A stretch of DNA of 64,000 nt from JAAYAY01 sp964563135 (GTDB lineage Bacteria > Planctomycetota > Planctomycetia > Pirellulales > Thermoguttaceae). Shown piece after piece: positions 18,801 to 26,956 of this stretch (the stretch's first letter is position 1; every line of letters starts with the position of its first letter). The notes beneath the pieces are model-generated. The model was not told the DNA's origin, did not search any database, and saw nothing but the letters and a program-made list of their open reading frames with translations. Location: contig CAZLWV010000010.1 in assembly GCA_964563135.1 (NCBI GenBank), positions 19,778 through 83,777 of the forward strand, given 5' to 3'. A program made the position numbers and the translations under genes.

Positions 18801-19647
18801 CCTGGGCCTGGCTGGCACGTTGCACGGCGATCTTCTCGAGCAGCTTCTGAGGATTGGCCTCGTACATATTGAAGGGCACGTTCATGCGTGCGGCTTCGGT
18901 GGCCAGACGTTCCGCTTCACCGTACTCGTGCCAGTAACCGAGCAAGCCTTCCGCCTGGTCGAGAAGGGACTTGGCGAGCATTCTCCGAATACCGTCGGTG
19001 GAGCCTCGCTGGGCCTTCTGGGTCATGATGTCCCTGTAAGTCCCAACCAGCAGCTCCACGCGCGCCGGGCTATCGTCGCTGGAACCGTAGCGAACGTTCA
19101 ACCGCTTCGCCTGCTCCAGAGTCTGGCTGGCCTGGTTGACATCTCCCACCGCCAGATGGCGTCTGGCCATCAAGAGCAATTGAGCGCTCTGGGTACGAGC
19201 CCCGATGGGGGAGGCATCGCCGACGGCCGGCAACGGCTGGAGTCCTTCGGCAGGCGGCATTCCCTGGAAGGGATCAGCCGGAACGGCCTCTCTTCGTGCG
19301 CCCAGACCCAGCAACCCCGCCTGGGGAGCCTGCCCGGCCTGAGCCTTCCGCTGCAGCTCCGCACGAGCCTTGCCTGGCGTGTAGGCCGTGGGCAACATGC
19401 CGTAGTTGACGCCCAGGGCTTCGGCCTGCGAGATCAACGAGTCGGCTGCCGCGAAGTTGTTCTCCTGGATCGCCTGGTGTGCCCGGGCCAGGAGGTCGTC
19501 GCTCTGACGACGAACATCCAATCCGTTGCCTGGATAGGCCGCCGAGTTTCCGCCGACGGGCGGTTGTCCAGCTTGGACGGCGGCCAGGGTTATCCCCAGC
19601 AGTAGTGCGATCGGGCCGGTAAGGGTTCTTGCGGTCGGTTTCAACAC
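15892..19647 (-). CDS. secretin (PilQ/GspD-like) with long N-terminal repeat region
   Basis: A 1251-residue outer-membrane pore for type IV pili or type II secretion. It has a signal peptide (PIALLLGITLAAVQA), about 600 residues of TPR-like and coiled helical sequence, an STN/N0-type domain at about 650-735 (LLEFNGEPLSAVIEYLQKLAEVNVYLD), a Gly-rich stretch at about 774-840, and the C-terminal secretin domain with VPDGGTVLLGG and a final segment near residues 1200-1240. Ten consecutive Asp lie at 950-959. Usual secretins are 600-800 residues, so the N-terminal half is extra. Start: GTG at 19647 preceded by AAAGGAGA. The PilM-N operon lies upstream on the same strand. Confidence 0.92.
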   Translation of the reverse strand: MLKPTARTLTGPIALLLGITLAAVQAGQPPVGGNSAAYPGNGLDVRRQSDDLLARAHQAIQENNFAAADSLISQAEALGVNYGMLPTAYTPGKARAELQRKAQAGQAPQAGLLGLGARREAVPADPFQGMPPAEGLQPLPAVGDASPIGARTQSAQLLLMARRHLAVGDVNQASQTLEQAKRLNVRYGSSDDSPARVELLVGTYRDIMTQKAQRGSTDGIRRMLAKSLLDQAEGLLGYWHEYGEAERLATEAARMNVPFNMYEANPQKLLEKIAVQRASQAQGLVGPVQAASHVAPATGPYPSTGANQALYNPSNDPTRNMLVQGTQPAGPTPTLAAPPAPVQPAPGGASQSMGLQLFQQGEAALRAHDTQGARSFFQQAAAYSQDLDPYTQQKLQDMLQLLAITRPATPAPAGQPSIIDDAAAKAALLARQVSVDIAQQTREAERLRQTDPNAAVKLLQETKARVEAAGLEPASRDRLLRQIDRALVDTANYVEENKPRIELDQRNRAVLDQIEQEQKMTLDRQQKLKELVDRYNMLIEEQRFEEAEVLAKRAKEIAPDEMIAEQLAMTSRMIRRHAINQDIREAKEEGFYTALASVDKSSTPFNDLEPQQFDVDYWKNYVANRKGAERGGRQRSEGELEIERRLQTPVLLEFNGEPLSAVIEYLQKLAEVNVYLDPQGLQQEAVTTDTPVNITLSKEVTLKSALKLILEPLHLDYVIEDEVLKITSEQMRSGDVYIVSYNVADLVVPIPNFTPSSNQGLAGAYNDAMRRVNFTGGGGFGGGVMGAPLAVMANATGARASAGIDPNIMAQMTGDGGTATGGGTASTMPLGFGPGGAGGGSMADFDSLISLITATVQPESWEDVGGPGSVEPFETNLSLVIRQTEEVHEEIVDLLEQLRRMQDLQVTIEVRFITLNDNFFERIGVDFDFDLDDDIDAPFQIFGRVIDTGDDDDDDDDDDLTEPTRNTLDTDHGKSVTVGMSQPGVFSADLDVPFQQGSFQLAVPQFGGFDATAGAQMGFAILSEIEAFFFINAAQGDRCSNIMQAPKVTLFNGQMAMISDTSQSPFVISVVPVVGDFAAAQQPVIVVLNEGTFMTVQAVVTEDRRFVRLTVVPVFSKIGDVNTFQFTGSTTTTESSEADGVQDEPNDNTKKASSSSRTSSGTTVQLPTYSYVSVMTTVSVPDGGTVLLGGIKRLSEGRNEFGVPMLNKLPYVSRLFKNVGIGRETQSLMMMVTPRIIIQEEEEERLGITSR

Positions 19648-20297
19648 GATTCTCCTTTCGAGACTCGCAGAATGCCGTTGCGGTTGCGGACGAGCTGTAT
19701 GTCAACGCTTCCAGGTCCGGCTACGTCACTGGGTGGTATCCCGCGAGACGACCCGCATCATCTCGCGTCTTACCAGACCCGACGCGCACCGCAGGGTGAA
19801 ACACACCCTCGGCGCAAATTGCCGCACAGAGGAAGCCCGCCAAGTGTCTTCCTGGTTTACGGTAGAAGAGAGGCGTTAAATACTGCTCCGCGAGAAACCG
19901 GTCAAGGGCATTTCTGGGAGATTTGAGCCTCATCACCGGATTTTCTGCGCCGTTGCCGCCTGGCCGGAGGGAGGAGGACGGCCGACGCGGGGCCTCTTGG
20001 CGGGCATGGTCCGGCCGACGCCAGAGACAGGGCAAAATAGAGAAACCTGCCGACCGACACGGCCGCGCTGCCGATTCCACGAGAGCTGCCCCTGGGGCGG
20101 GCACACAGCGGCCCGGCTCGTTTTGGCAGCAGACAGCAGCGGGCAAGAAAAGGACTCGGGAGACCGTGGATGCACCTGCGTGCTTCGACGGCCTCCCGGT
20201 TGAAGTCAAACCGCAGAGCGCCCCTGGACAGGAATCGGGACGGATCGAGGGACGGCTGCCGGGGCGATCGGAGACTCCCTCATTCCTTCACCGGGTC
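19648..20297. other. intergenic region upstream of the secretin gene, about 650 bases
   Basis: No coding frame with a supportable start. It includes a promoter candidate for the secretin gene (separate entry). The remainder, close to 20000-20280, is GC-rich without clear repeats. Confidence 0.5.
19877..19905 (-). promoter_or_regulatory. candidate sigma-70 promoter of the secretin gene
   Basis: On the minus strand TTGACC (19905-19900) and TATTTA (19882-19877) are separated by 17 bases, giving a leader of about 220 bases before the GTG at 19647. The -10 is weak; pattern match only. Confidence 0.38.
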
Positions 20298-21848
20298 TCA
20301 ATACGGCATCATCTGCTCCATCATCATCTCCGAAGATCCCTCGGAGCCCATGGGCATCTCCACCTCTTTCTTCTTGACTTCGGGCGGGAAGAATTTGACC
20401 CATTCTTCCTGATCCGTCAGTTCGTCGTCGAGAACGAGATTGCCCGCGGGATCCATGAGCAGAATCCGGCCGGGCGCCTTGAGGTTGCGATCCGTGCCCG
20501 GCAGCAAATCTCCGCCGTCGAAGTCGAGCACGAGCATCTCCGTCACGTAGCTGACCTTCTTCGGCGGCTCTTCCTTCTCGGGCTTCTTGGCGCGAGGATC
20601 CATGGAGCCGCTCCCTACGGGACCGTACATGCTGTACGGATCGTCAACCGATACCGCCAGCTCGGAGCTTCCCATCCCGAAGGGGCTTGCCTGCGGCTTC
20701 TCCTTTTTGACATCCCTGTCGAAGAAGTTCATCAGCATGCCCCGGCGGATCGGAGCGAACTTCTCCGCCACCTCTTCGCCGTCCTCCGCGTTGAAAAAGA
20801 CGGTGCCCAGATCAGCACCCGGCTCGGCGTTGACGTTGGCGGGCACGCTGACCGGTCCGACAAGCACTCGGCTGTCGAACGGAACACTGACGATCTTGGT
20901 TTCGACGCTCCAGGGTGTCTCGATGAACATGGGCTCGGCGAGCTTCTCGTCCTCAAGATGCTGAACGGGCAGCCCTCGGTTGGGATTCGCCAATCGGAGC
21001 CGGACTCGATACTGATAGTATCGCCCTGGCTGAACACTGAAATCAAAGAAGCGGAAAAGCTGGTATTCGGGAATATCGCGGCGCGGGCCGGTCATTCCAT
21101 AGCCGCCCGAGCCCATCATGGCCATTTCCATGCCCATCCCCGATCCCATCTCGGCTCCCACGCTGCCCATTCCTAAGCCGCTGCCGTAATCCTGCATGTA
21201 CTCGGCCCCGCTGCCCATCATATCACTGCTGCCGCTGCCCATCATATCACCGCTACCGCCCATGGACCCCATGGGACCGCCCATTCCACGGCTGCGAAGC
21301 TTCGCCTTGGCCTTGGCCAGGGCCTCGGGATCCTTTGCCAGGGTGTCCCAATCGGGCTCCTCCTCTTCCACCTTGCGCTCCATCTGGTAGAAGAGCGGAA
21401 TCTCAGGTTCATGAGCAATCTCGGCGCCGAAGTTCTTGCTGACCAGTGGCGGCAACGGATAGGCCATAGGAAACACGCCGTTGGAGCGGTGGATGAACTT
21501 GCCGTAGACGATCTCCGGACGGCTGCCGGCCCAACTGGCGGTGCGAGTGAAGAACTCCTTGGCCACATTCAGACTCTGCCAATCGTCTTCATCCGGTTCG
21601 ACTCCCGGAACGACCTCCGCTCGTTGGACATCATAGTCGTTGTAAGCGGGCACATCGCGACGAGGATCCTTGATCTCCGCGTTGCGGAAGGCATCCCCGT
21701 ACTCGATCCACTGCTTCTTGTAAGGAAGCAGGCCCGTGACCACCACCCAGCGGCGTCCCTCGACCTTTCCGCCCCCCATGCCACCGGACCCGCTGCCAGA
21801 TTCTCCCATGGTGGTCATCGCCGCGCTCGCTGCACCGGTGTCGCTCAT
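20298..21848 (-). CDS. pilus-operon protein, C-terminal part, probably one gene with the next upstream frame
   Basis: About 516 residues if read from the ATG at 21848; I think it is really the continuation of the membrane-anchored frame at 21872-22270 after a one-base loss in a C run (21900-21904, plus strand). It contains GRRWVVVTGLLPYKKQWIEYGDAF, a Met/Gly/Ser-rich stretch (about 20-30 kinds of GSGM steps, coordinates about 21075-21300), then FRFFDFSVQPGRYYQYRVRLRLANPN, a strand-rich domain, and an acidic Met-rich tail. Planctomycete pilus-type loci carry proteins with this VTGLxPY domain; the function is not known. It would be periplasmic and part of the PilM-N-O-like inner-membrane complex. 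Confidence 0.72.
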   Translation of the reverse strand: MSDTGAASAAMTTMGESGSGSGGMGGGKVEGRRWVVVTGLLPYKKQWIEYGDAFRNAEIKDPRRDVPAYNDYDVQRAEVVPGVEPDEDDWQSLNVAKEFFTRTASWAGSRPEIVYGKFIHRSNGVFPMAYPLPPLVSKNFGAEIAHEPEIPLFYQMERKVEEEEPDWDTLAKDPEALAKAKAKLRSRGMGGPMGSMGGSGDMMGSGSSDMMGSGAEYMQDYGSGLGMGSVGAEMGSGMGMEMAMMGSGGYGMTGPRRDIPEYQLFRFFDFSVQPGRYYQYRVRLRLANPNRGLPVQHLEDEKLAEPMFIETPWSVETKIVSVPFDSRVLVGPVSVPANVNAEPGADLGTVFFNAEDGEEVAEKFAPIRRGMLMNFFDRDVKKEKPQASPFGMGSSELAVSVDDPYSMYGPVGSGSMDPRAKKPEKEEPPKKVSYVTEMLVLDFDGGDLLPGTDRNLKAPGRILLMDPAGNLVLDDELTDQEEWVKFFPPEVKKKEVEMPMGSEGSSEMMMEQMMPY

Positions 21849-21871
21849 CCCATCCGCTCCGACGGTAGGTT

Positions 21872-22270
21872 TTAGAGCAATTCCCCCAAAGCCGGTAGAC
21901 CCCCGAGTTCCTCGACCGGAAAGGCCTCCGGCTGGCCCCGAAGGATCGCGCCGGGAAAGAGTCGGTGCATCCACGTTTTGCCGATCCCGTAAGGCCAGGA
22001 AGGAACCGGTGTCCTGATCTTGTCGGCGATATCTTCCCAGGGGGGCACGTTCGGATCAGGGCCTTTCTTCGGCGCACGGATCGCCTTGTCCGCGTCGACG
22101 GAGGTGGTCTTGAGCTGGTCGGGTTTGAGGTCGAAATCGTTGCCGAGTTTCGACGATTTCCAGACCAGAAGGAAGAAAAACAGCACGGCGAGCGCCACCA
22201 CGGCTTTCTCCACGTGCCCGACGATCAACCCTTTGATCCGGCCGCTGCCAAGACTGATCTTTGCTTTCAT
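21872..22270 (-). CDS. membrane-anchored N-terminal part of the same pilus-operon protein
   Basis: A 132-residue frame with one membrane helix near residues 19-38 (VEKAVVALAVLFFFLLVW) and a periplasmic stretch ending EAFPVEELGGLPALGELL before the stop. Adding one G in the run at 21900-21904 would turn the end into VEELGGSTGFGGIALKPT and join it smoothly to the downstream frame, giving a protein of about 657 residues. The short form would be a bare anchor with no clear role. The ATG at 22270 lies 66 bases after the stop of the PilO-position gene, in the same direction. Confidence 0.72.
   Translation of the reverse strand: MKAKISLGSGRIKGLIVGHVEKAVVALAVLFFFLLVWKSSKLGNDFDLKPDQLKTTSVDADKAIRAPKKGPDPNVPPWEDIADKIRTPVPSWPYGIGKTWMHRLFPGAILRGQPEAFPVEELGGLPALGELL
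21900..21904 (-). other. probable single-base frameshift site (homopolymer)
   Basis: A run of five C on the plus strand. Six would restore one uninterrupted frame from 22270 to 20298. It could be a sequencing error, a real mutation, or (less likely) programmed frameshifting. Confidence 0.65.
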
Positions 22271-22336
22271 GGTTCCAGTTCCTGTACTTGCTCCGAGCAA
22301 ACGAGGTCAAGCTCCTCAACCAGCGGAATGTTCGTC

Positions 22337-24337
22337 TCAGCCGGTTCCAGGTGCGGGCGAAGGTGCAGGTGCGGGAGAGGGCACCGGGCCAGGCGTTGGT
22401 GCGGACCCTGGCGCCGCCCCCGGAGCAGGTCCCGGACCGGGAGTTGCGCCTGCCGCAGGCGCCGGCGAGGTCCCCGCTGCAGGGGTGCTGCCGGACGCGG
22501 CTCCGGTCCCCGGCACTGGAGGGGCGACGGAGACCCTCTGCATGGTCGGCGCGTCGGCGGGAGGAGCCGCAGCAACCGACCCTTCCGATGATTCGTCGGT
22601 GGCAGACCCCGTTCCGAGTTTGGCCATATCGGGAGGATTGAAAATACGAATGACGCCAATGATCTCGATCGGCACATCCTGGGTGGCACTATCGGTGATC
22701 GAGGCAGCCGTCGCTCCGGGCATCCCCATGCCGCTGCCAAAGCCGCCCGACCCCGCCATTTCGCCGCCAAAGCCCATGCCGCTTCCTTCGGCGCCGCTCA
22801 CGGCGCCCGTCATGCCGCTGCCTATCATGCTACCACCCATCTCACTGCCGCCCATCATGCTTTCGCCACCCATCATGCCGCCACTGCCCATCATGCCGCC
22901 ACTACCCATCATGCCGCCGCTACCCATCATGCCGCCACCCATGCCGCTGCTATAACCACCTATTGCCCCGGCGGAGAACGCCATCTTCCCCGAGGCCTGG
23001 ATGCTCACCTGTTTCACGTCGACGGGCATTTCGCAATTGGCCAGATTGACCAGGAAATTGGGCAACTTCTGCTGGTCCATGGTCACGATGATGTGGACAG
23101 GCATCACTTTGAACTCCGCATAGGGGTTCGAGTCAGCCGCTTGCGGCTCGCCGGTCAGGTCCACATAGCGTCCGGTGAGAAGTCTCTTCTTGACCATTTC
23201 CGGATCGCGGCTGGTTGGCCCCGAGCCCATCATATCGCCGCTGCCCATCATGCCGCCTGACTGGGCATCGGCATCAGCACTGTACTCCATGCTGCCGCTG
23301 CCCATCATCTCGGCACTGCCGCTACCCACCATCTCCATACTGCCCATGTCGCCCATGGGCCTGGCTCCCAGGCCCAGACGCATCTTGGCCGACTTCATGG
23401 CGGCGGCAGCCGGCTGCCCGATCTCCAGCGCCCAGATCTTCTTGATGGCGGCGTTATAGTAATTTGTCGCTTTCACGTCCTCGTTGGTCTTAGCGATGGA
23501 ACGCAGTAGCGCCTGGTAAACCCAGAGATCCTCCTGCGCCAGGCGAACCTCAATGGTCAACGGCCGAGTGACCCAATAGACACCGAGTTGTACCCGGTTG
23601 TAGTCGGAATCGACCCACTCGACGATCCCTTCCATCTCCATGCCCGACATGGCCATTCCAGACATGCTGCCCATCATTCCGTCCATGCCGCTCATACCGC
23701 TCATACCGCTCATGCCGCTCATGCCGCTCATGCCGAACATGTCGCCGCCGCCTTCCGCGCCGGAAGAGACCATCCCTTCGCTGCCCCCCATCGTGTCGCC
23801 AAGATACCCTCCCATCTCGGCCCCGGGCATCCCCATACCCGGCATCATGCCGCGTATGCCCTCAACCTTCTTGGGTTTCCGCCGAACAATGATCGCGTCG
23901 ATGGCCGGAAAATGGTCTCGGATGAAGTTCTGATACTCAATCAAAGCCCAACTCGGGATGTCGGCGTCGCCGATACTGGCGATCGTATTGTTAAATCGTG
24001 TGCCGAGGATTTCAGGCCACTTGTTCCTCTCCTTCTGAACATCGAACATCCTCTGCCATGCCTTGACGGCCTCCACCGTGTTCTTGTTGACCCGTGCATC
24101 CCAACGCTTGATTTTGTCTTCGTTCGGATGCTCCGCGTCTTCGCCACTGGCTTCCGTCTTGATGCCGCTGACGGTCGTGAACTTGGTCTGCAGGTCCGTC
24201 TTACGGGCCTCGTAGCGTTTGGCAAGGGATCCGGCTGCGACGAACCAAACGCCCAACCCGGCCAGCACGATCACACCAACAAGGATCCAGAAGGCGTTCT
24301 TCTTCATGACCGCCAGGATAGCTTTGACTTGGTTCAT
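22337..24337 (-). CDS. PilO-position inner-membrane protein with Met-Gly-Ser repeats
   Basis: A 666-residue protein with one N-terminal membrane helix (FWILVGVIVLAGLGVWFVAA, about residues 15-35) and a periplasmic remainder, the layout of PilO/GspM. The first 180 residues are helical. Two low-complexity blocks follow: GMS-type repeats encoded at about 23640-23740, and MMGSGG repeats at about 22720-22960. Between them are two folded parts: VQLGVYWVTRPLTIEVRL and VMPVHIIVTMDQQKLPNFLVNLANC, the latter resembling the ferredoxin-like fold of PilO. The C-terminus is Pro/Ala/Gly-rich. AGGAG precedes the ATG at 24337. Gene order after PilM-N supports a PilO-like job; sequence alone is weak. Confidence 0.78.
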   Translation of the reverse strand: MNQVKAILAVMKKNAFWILVGVIVLAGLGVWFVAAGSLAKRYEARKTDLQTKFTTVSGIKTEASGEDAEHPNEDKIKRWDARVNKNTVEAVKAWQRMFDVQKERNKWPEILGTRFNNTIASIGDADIPSWALIEYQNFIRDHFPAIDAIIVRRKPKKVEGIRGMMPGMGMPGAEMGGYLGDTMGGSEGMVSSGAEGGGDMFGMSGMSGMSGMSGMSGMDGMMGSMSGMAMSGMEMEGIVEWVDSDYNRVQLGVYWVTRPLTIEVRLAQEDLWVYQALLRSIAKTNEDVKATNYYNAAIKKIWALEIGQPAAAAMKSAKMRLGLGARPMGDMGSMEMVGSGSAEMMGSGSMEYSADADAQSGGMMGSGDMMGSGPTSRDPEMVKKRLLTGRYVDLTGEPQAADSNPYAEFKVMPVHIIVTMDQQKLPNFLVNLANCEMPVDVKQVSIQASGKMAFSAGAIGGYSSGMGGGMMGSGGMMGSGGMMGSGGMMGGESMMGGSEMGGSMIGSGMTGAVSGAEGSGMGFGGEMAGSGGFGSGMGMPGATAASITDSATQDVPIEIIGVIRIFNPPDMAKLGTGSATDESSEGSVAAAPPADAPTMQRVSVAPPVPGTGAASGSTPAAGTSPAPAAGATPGPGPAPGAAPGSAPTPGPVPSPAPAPSPAPGTG
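22869..22940. repeat. four tandem copies of an 18-bp unit coding MMGSGG-type repeats
   Basis: The plus-strand unit is CCCATCATGCCGCCACTG, with copies starting at 22869, 22887, 22905 and 22923 and only third-position or late changes. In frame, it encodes six residues per copy on the minus strand, so copy number can vary without a frameshift. Confidence 0.85.
23684..23737. repeat. six tandem copies of a 9-bp unit coding Ser-Gly-Met
   Basis: The plus-strand unit is CATGCCGCT (two copies read CATACCGCT, the last CATGCCGAA) from 23684 to 23737. It is in frame on the minus strand and encodes repeated SGM. Confidence 0.88.
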
Positions 24338-24400
24338 TATCCCTCTCCTTGAAGGAGGCAATTCTCGGATTTGCAGTCTCTTCGGCCCATCGCCATCGAT

Positions 24401-26956
24401 CTATGGTGTCGGCGGCGTTGGAGCCGCAGCGCCCGCAGCCGGACCGGCGGCCGGCGCCGGTTCGGTTGTTGCCGGTGCCGGGGAAGCGGCAGGGGATACG
24501 GTGCCAGCCGGCGTTGCCGGAACGGATGTCGTTGTATCCGAGGGTGCCGCGGCATCCGCACCTGGTGCAGGAGTCGCGGGCGTCTCGGTGCTTGCCGGCG
24601 GAGCAGTACCTTCGGCAGCCTCGCCTTCCGCAGGAGCGGCAGCCGCGGCCGCGGCAGCGGCCTCGGCAGCGGCTTTCGCCTTTTCGGCCTTGATTTCCGC
24701 TCGCTTCATGGGCGGAGTGACGACCCAAGCAAACTGCACTACGAAATCGAATCTTCTGAGCTTGATGAAGGGCTCAACACCGTCCTCGGCCTTCGCCTCG
24801 TCCTCGCCATCGGCTGCCTCTTTCGAAGCCGGCTCGCCTGTCGCCGGCGCGGGCTTGGGAGCAGCCTTGGGAGCGGGCGTAGCCGCCGTACCGGTTGTGC
24901 CCGGAGCCCCCCCCAGGGCACTGCCCGGAGCCGTGCCCGGCTTGGCCTCGAGGATGTCGTACATGGATCGTTTCGCCGCCGGATTGACAACCTGCACATC
25001 CCGGACGATCTCAGGATTCACCAGCGTGGCCCCGTACACGCCGAGTTCCTCCATGCTCACGTCCTCCGTCTCCACTTTTTCACCGCTCGGAAGGATGACG
25101 ATCGGCGCCTCGGGCGTCAGGCCCTCCTGGATGGTTGCCTTGGGCAGTTTCACGATCTTGTTGTGCAGGTCCCGGATGAGCGTGTTCTGAACGTATTCGG
25201 CCCCCTGCGTCTCACCGGCAACCTCAAAGTTATGGTAATGGTAGCCCGTGAGCTGAACGATCCAGCAATCCCGACCTTCTTCCTTGGGAATCTGCAGGGC
25301 AGCGGTCTCCTCGCCGCCGGCGGCATCACTTCCGGCCGCCTTGGGAATGGAGACAACTCCCTTGCGAAGATCGTTCAGATCGGCCTCCCCTGCGGGGGGC
25401 TTCTCGTACCAGTCTTTCATGGTCGCGAACCACGTATTGGGATCGTCGACTCGCTGGCAGTCGATGGCCGTCACATGCAACTCGTTGCGGAGTTGAATAT
25501 TCTCGGGCTTGGCTCCTTCCGGATCGATGGGAAGACACTGATTGACGGCGGTCAGAAGCTCGGGCCACACGAGGCGTCCTTCCACGTTGCCCGTCAGGCT
25601 CGCGGCAATCTTGTTGACATCATCGTATTTGCCTTTGCGGGCAGTCTCCTCCGACTTCAGATTGCTCGAATAGGTCGTAACACGTTCCGCTTCGCTCTCC
25701 GCGTCGGTCCAATTGGCGTTTTCCACGGTGGCCAGCGCGCGAGAGTGACTTCCAAAGTTGAGCGTGCACCCCAGGAGAAGAACCGCGGCGGCGGCAACGG
25801 CCCATGGCTTCTTGTTGCGGATCATCCGCTGCTTGAAAAACTCCGGCGGAAGCAGATTGGTCTGCAGAGCCGCCTTGCCGAGGGCCTGAACGGCCAGGCC
25901 GTAAGCGACGCCAAAGGCCCCGATATTCTCCTTGAACGCGGGCACGCTGCAGACTTCCGCACCTGACAGGCCCGTGAAGGCCTCGATTCGCTCGACCTCG
26001 AATTCCAGGGCCTGGGCAAGATAACGGCGCAGACCCGGCAGCTTCATCGCGTTGCCCAGCACGACCATTCCGCCAATCTTGGCGGTTCGATTGATGCTGG
26101 TGAAGTAACCGATCGAACGCTGGATTTCGGTGACCAGGTCGTTGAACACGGAACGCATGGCCTGGAACACGGCCTTCGGATCTTCAGCCGCCGCGGCATT
26201 CCGCTTCAGGTGTTCGGCCTTGGCGAAAGTGAGCTTCAACTCCTTGGTCAGGGCCCGCGTGAAGTGGTTTCCACCGAGCGGAATGCTCCGCTGCCAGACG
26301 CGATGCCCGTTGGTGATCACCAGGTCGCTGGCATCGGTCCCCATGGAGAGAACCACGAGGGATTCGGGGGGATCCTCCGGATCGAACTCTTCCCGCAAGG
26401 TCTGCTGGAAACGATCGAAGGAGATGTAGTTGTACAGGGCAAGCGGAGTGAGTTGGACGAAGTCGACTTCGATCCCAGCATTCTTGTACGGCTCGATGGC
26501 CCGGAAGACCTGCTCCCGTTTCATCGCAAACAGACCTACTTCCGTCTCGAGGGCAAAGCCCTCGATTTCCTCTCCGCCTCCCCCCAAAGCCTGATAGGCC
26601 CAGATCACATCGTCGAGGTCGAAGGGAATCTGCTGCCTTGCCTCGTACTGGACGATCTTGGGAATCTGCTTGGTTTCCACCGGAGGAAGCTTGATGAAGC
26701 GGGCCAAGCCGTTCTGGCCAGGCACCGCAATCGCGACCCGGTCTCCCCGCACGCTGTTGCGTGACTGAAACTGCTTCAGCGCATCGGCGACCAATTCGAT
26801 CGGATCGGCCCCCGGTTGGGTGAGAATCTTGGGGTACTCGATATAGTCGAAGGCGATCGCCTCGACCTGTTCGGGATCCTCGCCAGGGCGGCAGCGAATC
26901 GCCTTGATTCCGGCATTGCCAATATCGATTCCCCAGACGGCGTCACTCTTGGCCAT
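24401..26956 (-). CDS. pilM: PilM-PilN fusion, type IV pilus/type II secretion assembly protein
   Basis: An 851-residue protein. Residues 1-350 are PilM, an actin/FtsA-fold ATPase: WGIDIGNAGIKAI (phosphate loop), VAIAVPGQNGLARFIKLPPV, QYEARQQIPFDLDD, VVLSMGTDASDLVI, GGMVVLGNAMKLPGL. PilM alone is about 350 residues and normally binds the cytoplasmic tail of a separate PilN. Here a PilN-like part follows directly: NLLPPEFF near 365, a membrane helix at about 380-400 (AVAAAAVLLLGCTLNF) and a periplasmic domain, then an Ala/Pro-rich tail from about 700. AGGAG precedes the ATG at 26956. The PilO-position gene follows 63 bases downstream. Confidence 0.92.
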   Translation of the reverse strand: MAKSDAVWGIDIGNAGIKAIRCRPGEDPEQVEAIAFDYIEYPKILTQPGADPIELVADALKQFQSRNSVRGDRVAIAVPGQNGLARFIKLPPVETKQIPKIVQYEARQQIPFDLDDVIWAYQALGGGGEEIEGFALETEVGLFAMKREQVFRAIEPYKNAGIEVDFVQLTPLALYNYISFDRFQQTLREEFDPEDPPESLVVLSMGTDASDLVITNGHRVWQRSIPLGGNHFTRALTKELKLTFAKAEHLKRNAAAAEDPKAVFQAMRSVFNDLVTEIQRSIGYFTSINRTAKIGGMVVLGNAMKLPGLRRYLAQALEFEVERIEAFTGLSGAEVCSVPAFKENIGAFGVAYGLAVQALGKAALQTNLLPPEFFKQRMIRNKKPWAVAAAAVLLLGCTLNFGSHSRALATVENANWTDAESEAERVTTYSSNLKSEETARKGKYDDVNKIAASLTGNVEGRLVWPELLTAVNQCLPIDPEGAKPENIQLRNELHVTAIDCQRVDDPNTWFATMKDWYEKPPAGEADLNDLRKGVVSIPKAAGSDAAGGEETAALQIPKEEGRDCWIVQLTGYHYHNFEVAGETQGAEYVQNTLIRDLHNKIVKLPKATIQEGLTPEAPIVILPSGEKVETEDVSMEELGVYGATLVNPEIVRDVQVVNPAAKRSMYDILEAKPGTAPGSALGGAPGTTGTAATPAPKAAPKPAPATGEPASKEAADGEDEAKAEDGVEPFIKLRRFDFVVQFAWVVTPPMKRAEIKAEKAKAAAEAAAAAAAAAPAEGEAAEGTAPPASTETPATPAPGADAAAPSDTTTSVPATPAGTVSPAASPAPATTEPAPAAGPAAGAAAPTPPTP

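Noticed and set aside
15874..19605. A very long open frame on the plus strand (about 1240 codons) opposite the secretin gene
   Set aside because: The secretin frame on the other strand has clear domains and a GTG with a ribosome site. The antisense frame is His/Arg/Gly-rich shadow sequence produced by the biased third positions of the real gene.
22860..23740. Short tandem repeats considered as a CRISPR array
   Set aside because: The units are 9 and 18 bases, have no spacers, and lie in frame within a coding sequence.
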